From NCBI GenBank assembly GCA_936432065.2, contig OW386290.2, positions 137,217,677-137,281,676 on the forward strand: a stretch of DNA of 64,000 bases. Reading direction: 5' to 3'. This document shows, piece by piece, positions 34,240 through 44,571 of the stretch (positions within the stretch are counted from its first letter, which is position 1; every line of letters begins with the position of its first letter). Made by a program: the position numbers and the translations under genes. The notes under the pieces were generated by a model. The model was not told where the DNA came from and searched no databases. It worked only from the letters and a program-made list of their open reading frames with translations. Source of the stretch: Rutpela maculata. Lineage: Eukaryota; Arthropoda; Insecta; Coleoptera; Cerambycidae.

Positions 34240-34965
34240 ATTATTATTATTAAAAAATATTATTTTGGGTATTCAGCAGATAACTTTCAAAGAAAATATT
34301 CGTTTCTTTCATATACCACCATTGGTGCAAGTATGACCAAAAAGGAAGATCAACAAGACTCCCCCTACGGTGACTTGTCGACTTCTTTCATACACCTACC
34401 ACATCTAAGATTCAGCATGAAAAGCAATAGAACAACCATAGTCCAGTCAATGAATATATTGTAGAATGCATGGAATATGCGAGACTTTTTGACTTCAGGA
34501 CTTTGTTAGGAGTAGTTAGTAGGTAAACATACTAAAAGTCCCCGCCCCCCCAGGAGGTGAGCTTACGGCGGGAGGGAGGGGGGAAGGTACCATTTTTGGA
34601 TTTTTCGATTATATCTCGGAAAAGGTGGACTCTAGAAAAATATGTTCTACATAAAAATGAAAGCTAATTAAATTTCCTATAAAACTGTTTTCATACATAT
34701 TTGTCGAATTTTCAGCGGTTTTCGAGATATACGTTATTGAAAATCCCTTTTGAGCACTCATTGACTGGATTACCACTCTTTTATTGCTTTTCATGCTGAA
34801 TCTTAGATATGGCAGGTGTATGAAAGAAGTCGACAAGTCACCGTAGGGGGAGTCTTGTTCATCTTCCTTTTTGGTCAGACTTGCACCAATGGTATATGAA
34901 AGAAACGAATGTTTTCTTTGAAAGTTATCTGCTGAATACCCAAAATAATATTTTTTAACAATGAT
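34240..34965. repeat. foldback repeat with about 225-bp arms
   Basis: 34240-34460 and 34735-34965 are inverted copies (blocks CTTTCATATACCACCATTGG, GACTCCCCCTACGGTGACTT). The 275-bp loop contains GGGAGGGAGGGGGGAAGG and TATATCTCGGAAAA. A third, lone arm lies at 35418-35655. Confidence 0.8.
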
Positions 34966-35417
34966 GTAAGCAGAAATAATATGTATTTATTTATTAAACT
35001 AGACGAGTTTTGGGGCTCTAAAGGAATGTTTGTTTTTTGTTATTTTTAATATATTTGTCAAGTAAATAGATGTCTTCCTGTCAGTTTTTTGACATGAAAA
35101 TATTTCATTTTTAGTTTCTAATAATAACTTTTATCTCGAATTGGATTTATATCCTTCTGACGAGTTCTAAACAGAACGAAAAAGATTGTACAATGTTTAA
35201 AGGCATTAATCCATCAAAAATATATGAAATACTTCATTTATTAGACATGCATGCGGTGAGCGAAATTTTATAACTATTTTCTTTGTGCTTTTTAGTATTT
35301 TTTTGACTTTGAATGTAATAAACGTTTGATTGTGATGTAGTATCCTCTAGGTAGGGCTAGAGATACTTAATATTGTATATATTAGCATGATCAAACTTGA
35401 ATCATCAATATATAGAA

Positions 35418-35655
35418 AGAATGGTTGTTTTATTGCTTTTCATGCTGAATTTTAGATATGGTAGATGTATGAAATAAGTCGACAAGTCACCATAGGGGGA
35501 GTCTTGTTGATCTTCCTTTTTGGTCAGACTTGCACCAATGGTATATGAAAGAAACGAATGTTTTCTTTGAAAGTTATCTGCTGAATACGCAAAATAATAT
35601 TTTTTAACAATGATGTAAGCAGAAATAATAGGTATTTATTTATTAATTATTATTA
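35418..35655 (-). repeat. third arm of the foldback repeat
   Basis: It matches 34755-34995 in direct orientation, including the downstream block ATGATGTAAGCAGAAATAAT, so the repeat extends slightly beyond the foldback arm. Its partner arm is missing. Confidence 0.75.
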
Positions 35656-36744
35656 TTTAGCATAACTTGTCAATAAATTATTTTCTATAAAAAAATTGAT
35701 GTATTTGTATTATTTAACGTTTCTTTCAGTTATTTTGCTTTTTGGAGCTTCTGCCATTTTCAGATTAATTTTAAAAAGTTTAATTTTTTTTACAAATTCT
35801 TTATAAACAACCTCGAAAACTATAACAATCATTATTTTCTTAAAAGAAATATTTAAAAATTCCGATAATTGTATTTTTCGTTTCTATTTCTAAAAATTTA
35901 ATTTTTTTTTATTTACGGATTTTGCGAAATTGCGGTAATTTTCAATGGGTAAACGTTTTAGTTTATGGCATTAGAAATTAAAAAAAAATCATTCGAATTT
36001 ATTTATTATAGCGGGGTTCCTAATTACACTGGACTAATAAGAACGAATCTACCTATAAAATGTATCCAAAGTTTTACTCGAATATTGCTACTTAATAAAA
36101 TCTAAAGAATAGTTATGCCGAGAGGCAAGATAAAGACATTCATTTAGTTTGTACATTTTCAAACAGACAAAACTGCATGAAAGATGGACCACAAAAGTAC
36201 TATAGAACAGAGGAATGTGATGTTTAACTCCTTAAAAATAATCGTAACAGTCGAGACAAGAATACAATGTCGGGTTGTCTAGATTTACAAATCCAATTAA
36301 CATTAACAGAGGTACTATTATAGTTCCTTGAGACTTTTATCGTGAATAACGTACTCATTCGATAACGGACATCTTGAGTACTTGACATTAAAACTCTAAT
36401 GGTAATCACGGTAATTCAATAGAGCTTTTAACTAGAGTTTAGTACACTTTGGTTTAAATAAATGAAATGCTTTACTAGGTTTCAGTGACCCCGTGTGAGC
36501 ATAATTACGTCTTAATTTACCTTTGTAATTCTAATTTTCTAATGCAAATGTCTTTGAGCGGCTTCATTTACCTTTTTTAATGAGTATATCCGAAGTCCTA
36601 TATCGCAGATATTTCATTAAATGTTAATATAGAATACCTATATATTCCATTTTAGTATGCCTAAGCAAGCTTATTTTCAATAGTCGAATAAAACTGTATT
36701 TTTTTCAACGATTTTTTAGGACGGAAATTTTTTTGTGGAAATGT
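35656..36744. other. interval without recognised features
   Basis: No frame above about 60 codons and no repeat match to the rest of the window was seen. Confidence 0.4.
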
Positions 36745-37088
36745 AATCTATATAGTGCAGTTGATTTGATTTTTTTCGGTGACAACATTCCACCTGAAAT
36801 TTTATTGTTGATTATTATGTATTATGATTACGAAAAAAATATTCGCGCCCAAAAATTCCTTGTGCGTCAAAAGTTCTATGCACTTGTTGACGCGTATCTT
36901 CAACTTATCTGCTTAATATATCTTGCACTAGTAATTGGATGGGAATTTTTAATAAAATTCTTAAAAAATATAGACCTATGTGATATGTATTGGTCAATCC
37001 GCCATCTTGGAAAAAAATAGAAAACGTCAAAAATAGCCGAAAAAACAACATTGAATATTTTTTCTATAAGAAGGAATAATTTCACCAA
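36745..37088 (-). repeat. repeat F, left half (split by insertion)
   Basis: Reverse complement of about 16110-16465. It ends with the left copy of the 21-bp target duplication (37068-37088). The other half resumes at 39734. Confidence 0.75.
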
Positions 37089-37899
37089 GATGAGTCCAGT
37101 GGGATAGGTCGGAGTGATCGGTTGTGCGTCTGGAACCCTCCCACTTAAAAACGTTAAAAAACCTGGAAAAACTGTGTTAAATTTGACAAAACTTAGGTGA
37201 ATTGTAGCTTAAGAAATCCGGATTAAATTGATGTGTTATAACAAAAGAACAAAGTTGAAATATAATTAATATTATGAAATAACTAATACAGTTATTTAGT
37301 GGAATCAGTGTGGTGCATAAAGAAATGAGCTTAAAGAAACGAATATATAAACACGACTCAAACTCAGGCGTATAAGAGATAAGTACATCTTAGTTTACTT
37401 GTGTCTTAATGACTACAAGTGTCTGCCCATAAAACCATTGAAATGTTAAGGTCCAGACCCTTGAAGAATCGACATCTGCTGAAAAATTTATGAGAGCAGT
37501 GAAAATATGGCCAAATAAATTGTTTTCAATCATTATAAAAATATTCAAATGATATAATTTAAATTGTATACGAAATAATCCATAACGTATCGTAAAATAT
37601 GGTCATATATTTCTTTCTCTCAAATAGGTAATTCTTTTTTTCATAGTTATAAAAAATACTCAAACGAATTTAAATGTAATGCATTTGATTATTGCGGGTT
37701 TAATTTATATTAAAGTAGGGACAGAACAATTTCTTACGTAAATTTTCAAGTGAGGTTTTTATAATTATTAAAAGTACTCAAACGAATTTAATTTGGATTA
37801 AACCCGAAATAATCAATGAGACATTGTTGATATACGGCGTCAAAATTGAATTCTCAGATTCTTACAGAACTTCAACGGAGGTATGCGTGGTGTAGGCTT

Positions 37900-38271
37900 T
37901 TTTTTTAACTATTTAACGTCGGCCTATTTGCGCTACCAGGGCCTATCACCGACGCCAGGAGACGACCTGGAAATTTTGCCGAACCTCTTCCCTTAAGAAG
38001 AGTAGGGATCTTTTACTTGCCTAACATTTAATAGACAAGGGACCGCCTGTTTTACATCCCCTCCGAAGGATGGTATATCCACTACGTAATCCTCGTTTGA
38101 AATTACGTAACTTCCGAGTACACACTGATATACAAGCCTCTAGAAGGTGCGGCGAGAACGCTGTATTTCCCAAGATAGGTGATCACCCATCCAAGTACTA
38201 ACCGCGCTCGACGTTGCTTCAACGGAACATCGACTGATATTCACATTGAAGTCGCCTCTACGCTCGCCCCT
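37900..38271 (-). mobile_element. 5S rRNA-headed SINE with 12-bp target duplication
   Basis: Flanks are TGGTGTAGGCTT (37888-37899) and TGGTGCAGGCTT (38272-38283), one mismatch. On the minus strand the head carries the 5S rRNA internal promoter region (GAAGCAACGTCGAGCGCGG, TTAGTACTTGGATGGGTGA, then TTGGGAAATACAGC). A LINE-like body follows (AGAGGTTCGGCAAAATTTCC, CTGGCGTCGGTGATAGGCCC) and a poly(A), seen as T at 37898-37906. The homologous position in unit B is uninterrupted. The 5S-derived head would supply a Pol III promoter. Confidence 0.75.
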
Positions 38272-38352
38272 TGGTGCAGGCTTCTTTCAGAAAAATTGTA
38301 TTTTCTAAGAAAACATACACATACGCCGATGATCTCCTAATCACCGCAGTAC

Positions 38353-38578
38353 CAGGTGCGTAAGCAGGGGGCAACGGGGGCAACTACCCCCCAGGCCCGG
38401 CGTGGTTTAAGAAGTTTGGGATAGTGACAATTATTTCATATCTATTTTTGCATACCAAATATTAGTTTAACTTTGTTTTTAAACATATGTCAAAAAAAGT
38501 GAGGTTTTTAAGTTCCACTGTGCTGTGTTATGTGTTTATTTGATCCCCCCTCAGAACACATTCCTGCTTACGCGCCTG
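38353..38578. mobile_element. hAT-like MITE, copy in unit A
   Basis: TIRs CAGGTGCGTAAGCAGG and CCTGCTTACGCGCCTG (15 of 16 paired) start with the CAGG typical of hAT ends. Flanking 8-mers CGCAGTAC and CGCAGGAT agree at 6 of 8 positions, consistent with an aged 8-bp target duplication. It interrupts the RTE-like RT just after YADDLLITA. Non-coding. Confidence 0.7.
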
Positions 38579-38809
38579 CGCAGGATACATCTGGACTGAA
38601 AACAAACTTCAATAAAAGCCTAATAATAGAGTGAGAGCCGTCAACAAAAGAGAGTTGGATCAGCGGAGTGGAACATAAAATACGGAGTCAAAATTGAATT
38701 CTCAGATTCTCAAAGCACTTCAACGGAGGTATGCGTGGTGCGGATCCTTTCAGAAAAATGGTATTTTCTAAGAAAACATACACATACGCCGATGATCTTC
38801 TAATTGCCG

Positions 38810-39210
38810 CAGGTGCGTACACGGGGGCAAGGGGGCAACTACCCCCCAGGCGCGGCGTGTGGTTTAAGAAGTTTGGGATAGTGACAATTATTTCATATCT
38901 GTTTTTGCATACCAAATATTAGTTTAACTTAGCTTTTAAACATATGCCAAAAAGAGTGAGGTTTTAAGTTCCACTGTGCTGTGTTATGTGTTTATTTGGT
39001 TCCCCCTGGTTGCCCTCCCCCCAGGCGCGGCGCGGTTGAGAATTTTTGGGATAGTGGCAATCATTTCATAAGTGTTTTTACATACGAAATATTAGTTTAA
39101 ATTCGTTTTTACGCATACGCCAAAAAGAAAAGTGAGGTTTTAAGTTCCACTGTGCTGTGTTATGTGTTTATTTGGTCCCCCCTCAGAACACATTCCTGCT
39201 TACGCGCCTG
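38810..39210. mobile_element. hAT-like MITE, expanded copy in unit B
   Basis: Same insertion point and ends as the unit-A copy, but the internal part with GGCGCGGCG to TGTGTTTATTTGG occurs twice, making it 401 bp. The left target duplication has been eroded. Confidence 0.65.
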
Positions 39211-39754
39211 CGCAGGACACATCTGGACTGAAAACAAACTTCAAGAAAAGCCTAATAATAGAGTGAGAGCCGTCAACAAAAAAGAGTTGGACTAGCGGAG
39301 TGGAACACAAAATAGATGAATACTCCCTAAGAACAATGAACAAATTGAAGTACCAGAATCAGAAACGGAGGATTCAGAAGATTCAGAAGAAGAAGAAGAT
39401 TTATAGAAGCAGAAAAACAAAAATAGGAGCACAAACAGCAGCGACACAATGCGGCAACATATATCACAAGAAGACACAGAAAGGCAGAAGTCCAGAACCA
39501 AAAATACCAAAAAAAAGGAGCTTAAACGCTCTCTCACGACAGAATGCGGTAACGCATGTCACAAATACCTACACCTCCCATCCCACATTCCTTTACCATG
39601 CGCCATGTGGCACTCGCTGCTGGCAACAAGCATGACCTTAGTCCAACCCAGCGTGGACGTAGCAGGCCCAGCTGTATAATCCTTAGGAGTTGCAGAAATG
39701 CCTATCGCACGCTGGTAAATCAATCAATCAATCAAGAAGGAATAATTTCACCAA

Positions 39755-39905
39755 AGTTGGCAAAAATAAAACTCATTTAGGCAAATATAATGCACCAATC
39801 CCGGACACCGTACGCCAAATAGAACGGTCAAAGATGGCGGACGAAATAAAATTCATGATTCTTCGTCAATTATCAAGGAGGCATTGTACGTCACCTTTTT
39901 TTATT
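39755..39905 (-). repeat. repeat F, right half
   Basis: Reverse complement of about 15955-16110 (GGCGGACGAAATAAAATT, ATCAAGGAGGCATTGTACG). It completes the copy interrupted by the RTE-like insertion. Confidence 0.7.
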
Positions 39906-40064
39906 TTTCAATTGTATGTTATTTTATGTACTTTTAGGGGATAAAGTCCATTTTTTTTTTAATTTTAAAAAAAGTGAATTTTTATAATTTTCAAAAATGT
40001 ATTTTCTTTCCTCTTTTTCACTCAATTTTCATAGAAACAAAATGAAATATTCTATATTAGTTTC
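39906..40064. other. short AT-rich spacer
   Basis: Nothing recognised. Confidence 0.4.
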
Positions 40065-40545
40065 ATTATATATGCCATAATTTCACTGCATTCCTCGTCG
40101 GTAGCCGATTCATCAAAGATAGAGGAAGGATTATTTCCTTTACAATATACACATAAAATAGAACATTATATATTCAGTTTTTCATAGCTACACTGATTAT
40201 TTCTACAGCCTTTCTTACATTTACAAGAAATATCACTCAGTAAATTTTTAGGAAAAGCATTACTTTCACTCGTCAGGCATTAATCCATTCACAGTTTTAA
40301 GCCACCCGAATTGTAACGGATCTTTCTCAGAACCTAACCATTTTTGGACTTTGGAAATATATTCTTAAACAGTGTTTTTCTTCAGTAGGTGGAATTGCAG
40401 ACAATTGTATTTTCATCATAATGTTTGTCAATTATTTTATTAATCTTAGATTTGTATAAATAGATTTTTTTATGATGATTCCACTGTAACCAAAAGGTCA
40501 GTATATTCACCAACTATTAAAGCTTGATTGCCTTTGGTTTTCATA
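40065..40545 (-). pseudogene. decayed PIN-like / cysteine-rich protein gene, copy 2
   Basis: On the minus strand, in order: GNQALIVGEYTDLLVTVE (about 40537, acidic nuclease-like core), a deletion, IPPTEEKHCLRIYFQ (about 40400), WLGSEKDPLQFGWLKTVNG in another frame (about 40340), then DISCKCKKGCRNNQCS (about 40230), the start of the Cys-rich end. The order matches copies 1 and 3. At least three frameshifts and a stop break it. The arms of an inverted-repeat element begin about 45 bp away. Confidence 0.5.
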
Positions 40546-40589
40546 ACAGTTCCTTGCTAAATTTCGTTCATTCTGGGAGGTGAGTGTTT

Positions 40590-42480
40590 TTTGAAAAATT
40601 AAGCTTAATTTTCAAAAACGTGTTTTTATTTCGTTTTTTTTCTCTAATATCTCGGGTTCTGTGCATTTGAACCAAATGCAAAATTAAAATGTTTGTAAAT
40701 AAATTATAAATAAAATACTAGATCCAAAACCTGCCATTTTGATTTTTTTGCAAAAAATAAAAACTCCGAATATTTATAATTTTACATAAACCGAAATTAC
40801 TAGAATAATAATAAATCTTTTTTAATGAAATTTGTTGAAATTGTAGGTCTTACAAAATTACAATTATAAAAATATTTGTTAATTTTTCTAAAAGACGTGA
40901 TTGTTGAGAAGTGTTTGGGGTTTCATAAAAAAACTGCTTTTTGATCACACTAAGTGTTTGTAACTTTAAAGTAATATAAAAGGTTGATTTTTATCGCCAA
41001 CGTTAAAAAAAGCCACAATCTAAAAAAAGTCTTAGTGTGGCCAAATGGCAGTGTTGTATGACACCTTGTTTCGTGACTTGAGTCATGCGGAATTGTGGGT
41101 ATTGGTTTGGACTGGATAAAATCATTCTTAGTAAATTGTAAACAGATTGTTGAATTAAAATCTTGTCATAATAATATATTAAATCACCCTTTTATATCAG
41201 ATCCACAAAGTAATAACATGGGCGCCCCACAAGGGTCTATTCTGGCACCAAGATTATTCCTTATATTTTCAAATGATTTATCAGAACGTGTCACCATTGA
41301 TGGATCATCTGCTTGTCAATTTGCAGATGACACATCAATAATGTAAATGATGCTGTGGGAATTGCAAATAAAGTGGCAACAGACTACAGTCTACTGGTAA
41401 GGTGCCCTGGTGCATCAATAAAACAAACAAATATAATAAAATTTCTAGGTATCTACATGAATGAAAATCTAAATTGGTCAGCACATGGCAAAATATCATC
41501 AAACCGTTTAAATTCATCAAATTTTGCACTATGTAATATTCGGGGCTTTGTTTCAGAGTCAACATTATCAATGTTTTACTACACAAATGTCCAGAGTCGG
41601 CTAAGCTACGGCCTAATTTTTTGGGGTGCCTATTATTCAGTAAATAGATTATTTGTAATTCAAAAAAAAGTTATACGTGCAATCAGTAAAGCCAACTAAT
41701 GATCATACCATTATTTACAAATCTAAAAATCATGACTATTTTCTCTTTGTATTTATATAATTTATGTGTTTTTTTTTACAAGAATATTAATAAATTTTCA
41801 AAAAATAGAGATCTTGCCACATCTACAATGAATACGAGAAACAATGATACCCTAGTAATACCTCCACACTCTACATCTTCATACGAAAAAGGTCCATATT
41901 ACATGGGTATAAAAGCTTATAATAAGCTTCCCAATAAATATAAAACGCATGCTGTAAAAAATAAATATAAATCAGACATTAAACAGTTCTTTGCAAACAA
42001 GCCCTACTGTAGCTTAAATGAATACTTTACAGATATTATTTAGTTATTTAGTTAATATTCGGTATTCTTATTGTCTTGTATATGTGTTAGCCTTCTACTT
42101 ATTCTTTTGTACATATTTTTCCTTTTTTTGTAAACATTTTGACGATTTCAAATACTTACTTCCTGTTAAGTCTAAAGAAATACATGCATTATTATATGGG
42201 CTCCACAAATTTCTTGAAATTCTCAAGAAATTAGAGAAAATAATAAATAGTTTTATTTGTAATTTTCCTGAATTTAAACGGTTTGATGATATTTACATCC
42301 ACAAGACCTAAGTTTCATTAAAAAAGATTTATAGTTTTTTGGTAATTTCGTTTATGTAAAATTAGAAATTAATAATTTACTAACAAACATTTTGATTTTT
42401 AGTCTGGCCTGATCGAGAACGAGATATTAGAAAATACGAAACAAAACCACATTTTTGAAAATGAAAATTTCCAAAAAAAC
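40590..42480. repeat. inverted arms bracketing a LINE
   Basis: 40590-40870 and 42310-42480 pair as imperfect inverted repeats (ATAAATCTTTTTTAATGAAA with its complement TTTCATTAAAAAAGATTTAT; also CTAATATCTCG). A decayed LINE fills the space. The arms are older and more diverged than other inverted repeats here; termini are unclear. Confidence 0.45.
41080..42043 (+). pseudogene. jockey/CR1-group LINE, RT to C-terminus, broken
   Basis: Pieces on the plus strand: GIVGIGLDWIKSFLVN, then MGAPQGSILAPRLFLIFSND (about 41220-41279), CQFADDTSIM with the catalytic ADD (about 41315-41344) and an early stop at 41343. In a second frame come KFLGIYMNENLNWSAH and the thumb region. In a third comes the C-terminus (KGPYYMGIKAYNKLPNKYK). 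Two frame changes and stops inactivate it. Truncated at the 5' end before the first RT blocks. No tail repeat is obvious. Confidence 0.75.
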
Positions 42481-43439
42481 GATCCCACATTGGACAAAAC
42501 TTTAGTGTAACTTCTTGATAACTTGCAGGTTGAATTTTCACAAAAAAGCCAACGCCCCCAAAAATCGTTGAAATCGTATTTTCGATGTTCAGTTTTATTC
42601 GACTATAAATTCCTATTAAGTTTAGAAAGAATATATTAAAACTGTATCATGGAAAGTATGATAGTAAAAAGAAAATGGATTTTCTACACTTGCCAGGGAA
42701 ATTTCTGATGAACTAATGGAGAAGGTAGACATTTGGAGTTTCTACTTTCAAATGTAGGAAATATACAGCGATCACCACTTAAACTCCAGGTTCGTATTTT
42801 TTAAAGCGACGGTCATGTCAGTCACATCAAATTGTAGGTATTTTAACGTTGTTAATAAGGCAATATTTTGTCAGCATTATCACTAGATAATTATTATGCA
42901 TGCTGTACCGTCTTAAATAAATTAGATAACAATCTTACAAAAGTATCTTATTACCAAAATTTTGGTTCGTTAAAATTAACAGGCTCCTTAGAAAATCATA
43001 TTTATGAAATCTGAGAAGAGTTACTTTATCTACATATGTATTTTGTTTCGCTTAAGAACCGACTCGTAATTAATATTTTTTTTACAACGCAAGGTGTCAT
43101 GAGGGTTAAGGTTGTTTATTAGAATTTTAAATTTTCAACACCTCGTTCGACGAGAAAACTAATGAAGCAGTCATAGCAATACTATTTATTTAGATAAGTA
43201 CAGTTAAATAAAAACCTTCATTTAGTTTTTTGATTAAATCATTATTATTCTTTAGATTTGTGGTTAATTTTTTATTATAAACAATTTGCAAGAACAGTAA
43301 AGGAGTGGTACTATTCGAGATTGAAGACAAGGTAAAATGGTGACGAGAATATAAGCAAAATTCGTTTAATAACGAAGAATCTGTAAATCTAGTAGTACCA
43401 ATTGCATTACCAGGCCAACAGTCATCAATCCCCACAGAG
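42481..43439. other. interval without recognised features
   Basis: 42475-42560 loosely resembles 40928-41000 in direct orientation. No gene or TE signature was found elsewhere in the interval. Confidence 0.35.
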
Positions 43440-43767
43440 GAAATCATAAACTCAATTGAAAAGCTGAAAAGCACAAAAACTTTTTTCATAAAAAACGTGT
43501 ATAAAATTTTCTACAATTTTGTTCCTATACAATATTTTGATAGGAGTTACCATTTTCCAAATAAATGAGTCCAAAATTAAGAAAACATGGAAATTCATTT
43601 ATCGGTAAATCATTTAGAGGAAATAACTGTGACAATTATTGTAAGGCGTATAATATAACTTTATATTATTAACATAACAAAAACAAAATAAACTGAAAAA
43701 AATTAATAATAATGATAGTAATATTATAATTTGCAGACATTTATCTCGAAAACGGTAACAATGGGTT

Positions 43768-44571
43768 ATGAACAGATTAGGGTTAAAAGTGTTGATAGTG
43801 ACATCTCAAACTTATTTCAGTGGATTGCCTTTAGTTGACATAATCTATGAACCTGATATCAATAAAAAAGTTGATTTGCTTAATAATTTTATTACCTCAT
43901 CCTTTGATATTTTTGCTCCTCTCAAAACAGTTAGTGTATCAAAACCTAAAGCTCCCTGGTTAACTGACAACATAAAATTGATCATAAAAGAAAAACAAAG
44001 GGCACTTAATGTATATAAATCAACAAAGCAGCAAAATGACTGGGAATATTATAAACAAATCAGAAATTTTTCGCTTGCAGCTTGTAGAGCAGAAAAAAAG
44101 GCTTATATAAATAATATATGTCGACAAAATAATTTTAAAAAGACCTGGGCAACCTTTCGTAAATTTAATATTAATAATAAATATAAAGACAATAATATTC
44201 CCGACCATTTATCAAATCCTAATCTAATGAATGATTTTTTTCTATCTGTTATGAAACCTAATGATACTCTTTGTAATGATAGTATTAATCGCTACGAAAA
44301 TAGTAAGTTTAATGACACTTTAGATTTTCACTTTAATATGGTAACTGAGCAACAGGTGCATGATATCTTATTTAGCTTAAAATCAAATGCTTGTGGAACA
44401 GATAATATATCGGCAACAATGTTACAATATTCTAGTCCTTTTATTGATATCTATTTGACCCACATCATTAATTATGCTATAGAAATCAGTTCATTTCCTG
44501 AACTATGGAAAGTTGCGATAGGTTGTCCTTTACCAAAAAAAAAAAAATCCATTGGACATGTCAGATATTAG
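43768..44571 (+). CDS. LINE ORF2, upstream part (linker and first RT blocks)
   Basis: This is the linker between endonuclease and RT (IIYEPDINKKVDLLNNFI, KAPWLTDNIKLIIKEKQRAL, AACRAEKKAYINNI) and the entry to the RT (SNACGTDNISATMLQYSSP, SFPELWKVAIGCPLPKKKK). The methionine at 43768 is internal: similarity continues upstream in a different frame, so a frameshift lies near 43820. The frame ends at 44571 because an A13 run (44535-44547) shifts it out of register with the next frame. With 12 or 15 A the two would be one protein. Confidence 0.8.
   Translation: MNRLGLKVLIVTSQTYFSGLPLVDIIYEPDINKKVDLLNNFITSSFDIFAPLKTVSVSKPKAPWLTDNIKLIIKEKQRALNVYKSTKQQNDWEYYKQIRNFSLAACRAEKKAYINNICRQNNFKKTWATFRKFNINNKYKDNNIPDHLSNPNLMNDFFLSVMKPNDTLCNDSINRYENSKFNDTLDFHFNMVTEQQVHDILFSLKSNACGTDNISATMLQYSSPFIDIYLTHIINYAIEISSFPELWKVAIGCPLPKKKKSIGHVRY

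Larger units (their letters stand above)
37833..39314. repeat. tandem duplication inside the RTE-like insertion
   Basis: Unit A (37833-38680) and unit B (38681-39314) each run from TACGGxGTCAAAATTGAATT through the YADD region, a hAT-like MITE and a stretch ending AGCGGAGTGGAACA. Unit A alone contains a 372-bp SINE. Unit B alone has an expanded MITE. Confidence 0.8.
37089..39733 (+). mobile_element. RTE-like LINE insertion with exact 21-bp target duplication
   Basis: Identical 21-mers (AAGAAGGAAT...TTCACCAA) lie at 37068-37088 and 39734-39754. The body ends with the RTE-like 3' UTR (GGCCCAGCTGTATAATCCTT, GCACGCTGG) and (AATC)n at 39719-39733. An RT catalytic block KKTYTYADDLLIAA is read at about 38770-38811, followed after a MITE by TSGLKTNFxKS in another frame. 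The body has a tandem duplication, two MITEs and a SINE and no intact frame. Removing it rejoins repeat F exactly as found at 15950-16465. Confidence 0.85.

Noticed and set aside
38160..38271. A 5S rRNA gene on the minus strand
   Set aside because: Only the internal promoter half matches; the segment continues into a LINE-like body with poly(A) and has a target duplication, so it is a SINE head.
39292..39679. Overlapping Lys-rich frames as genes
   Set aside because: They fall in the RTE-like 3' UTR, which recurs at 30.2 and 49.3 kb with stops at different positions.
44535..44571. A programmed ribosomal frameshift in the LINE
   Set aside because: A run of 13 A is prone to replication and sequencing slippage, and jockey/CR1-group ORF2 is normally a single frame; no pseudoknot was evident. 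Kept only as an observation on frame continuity.
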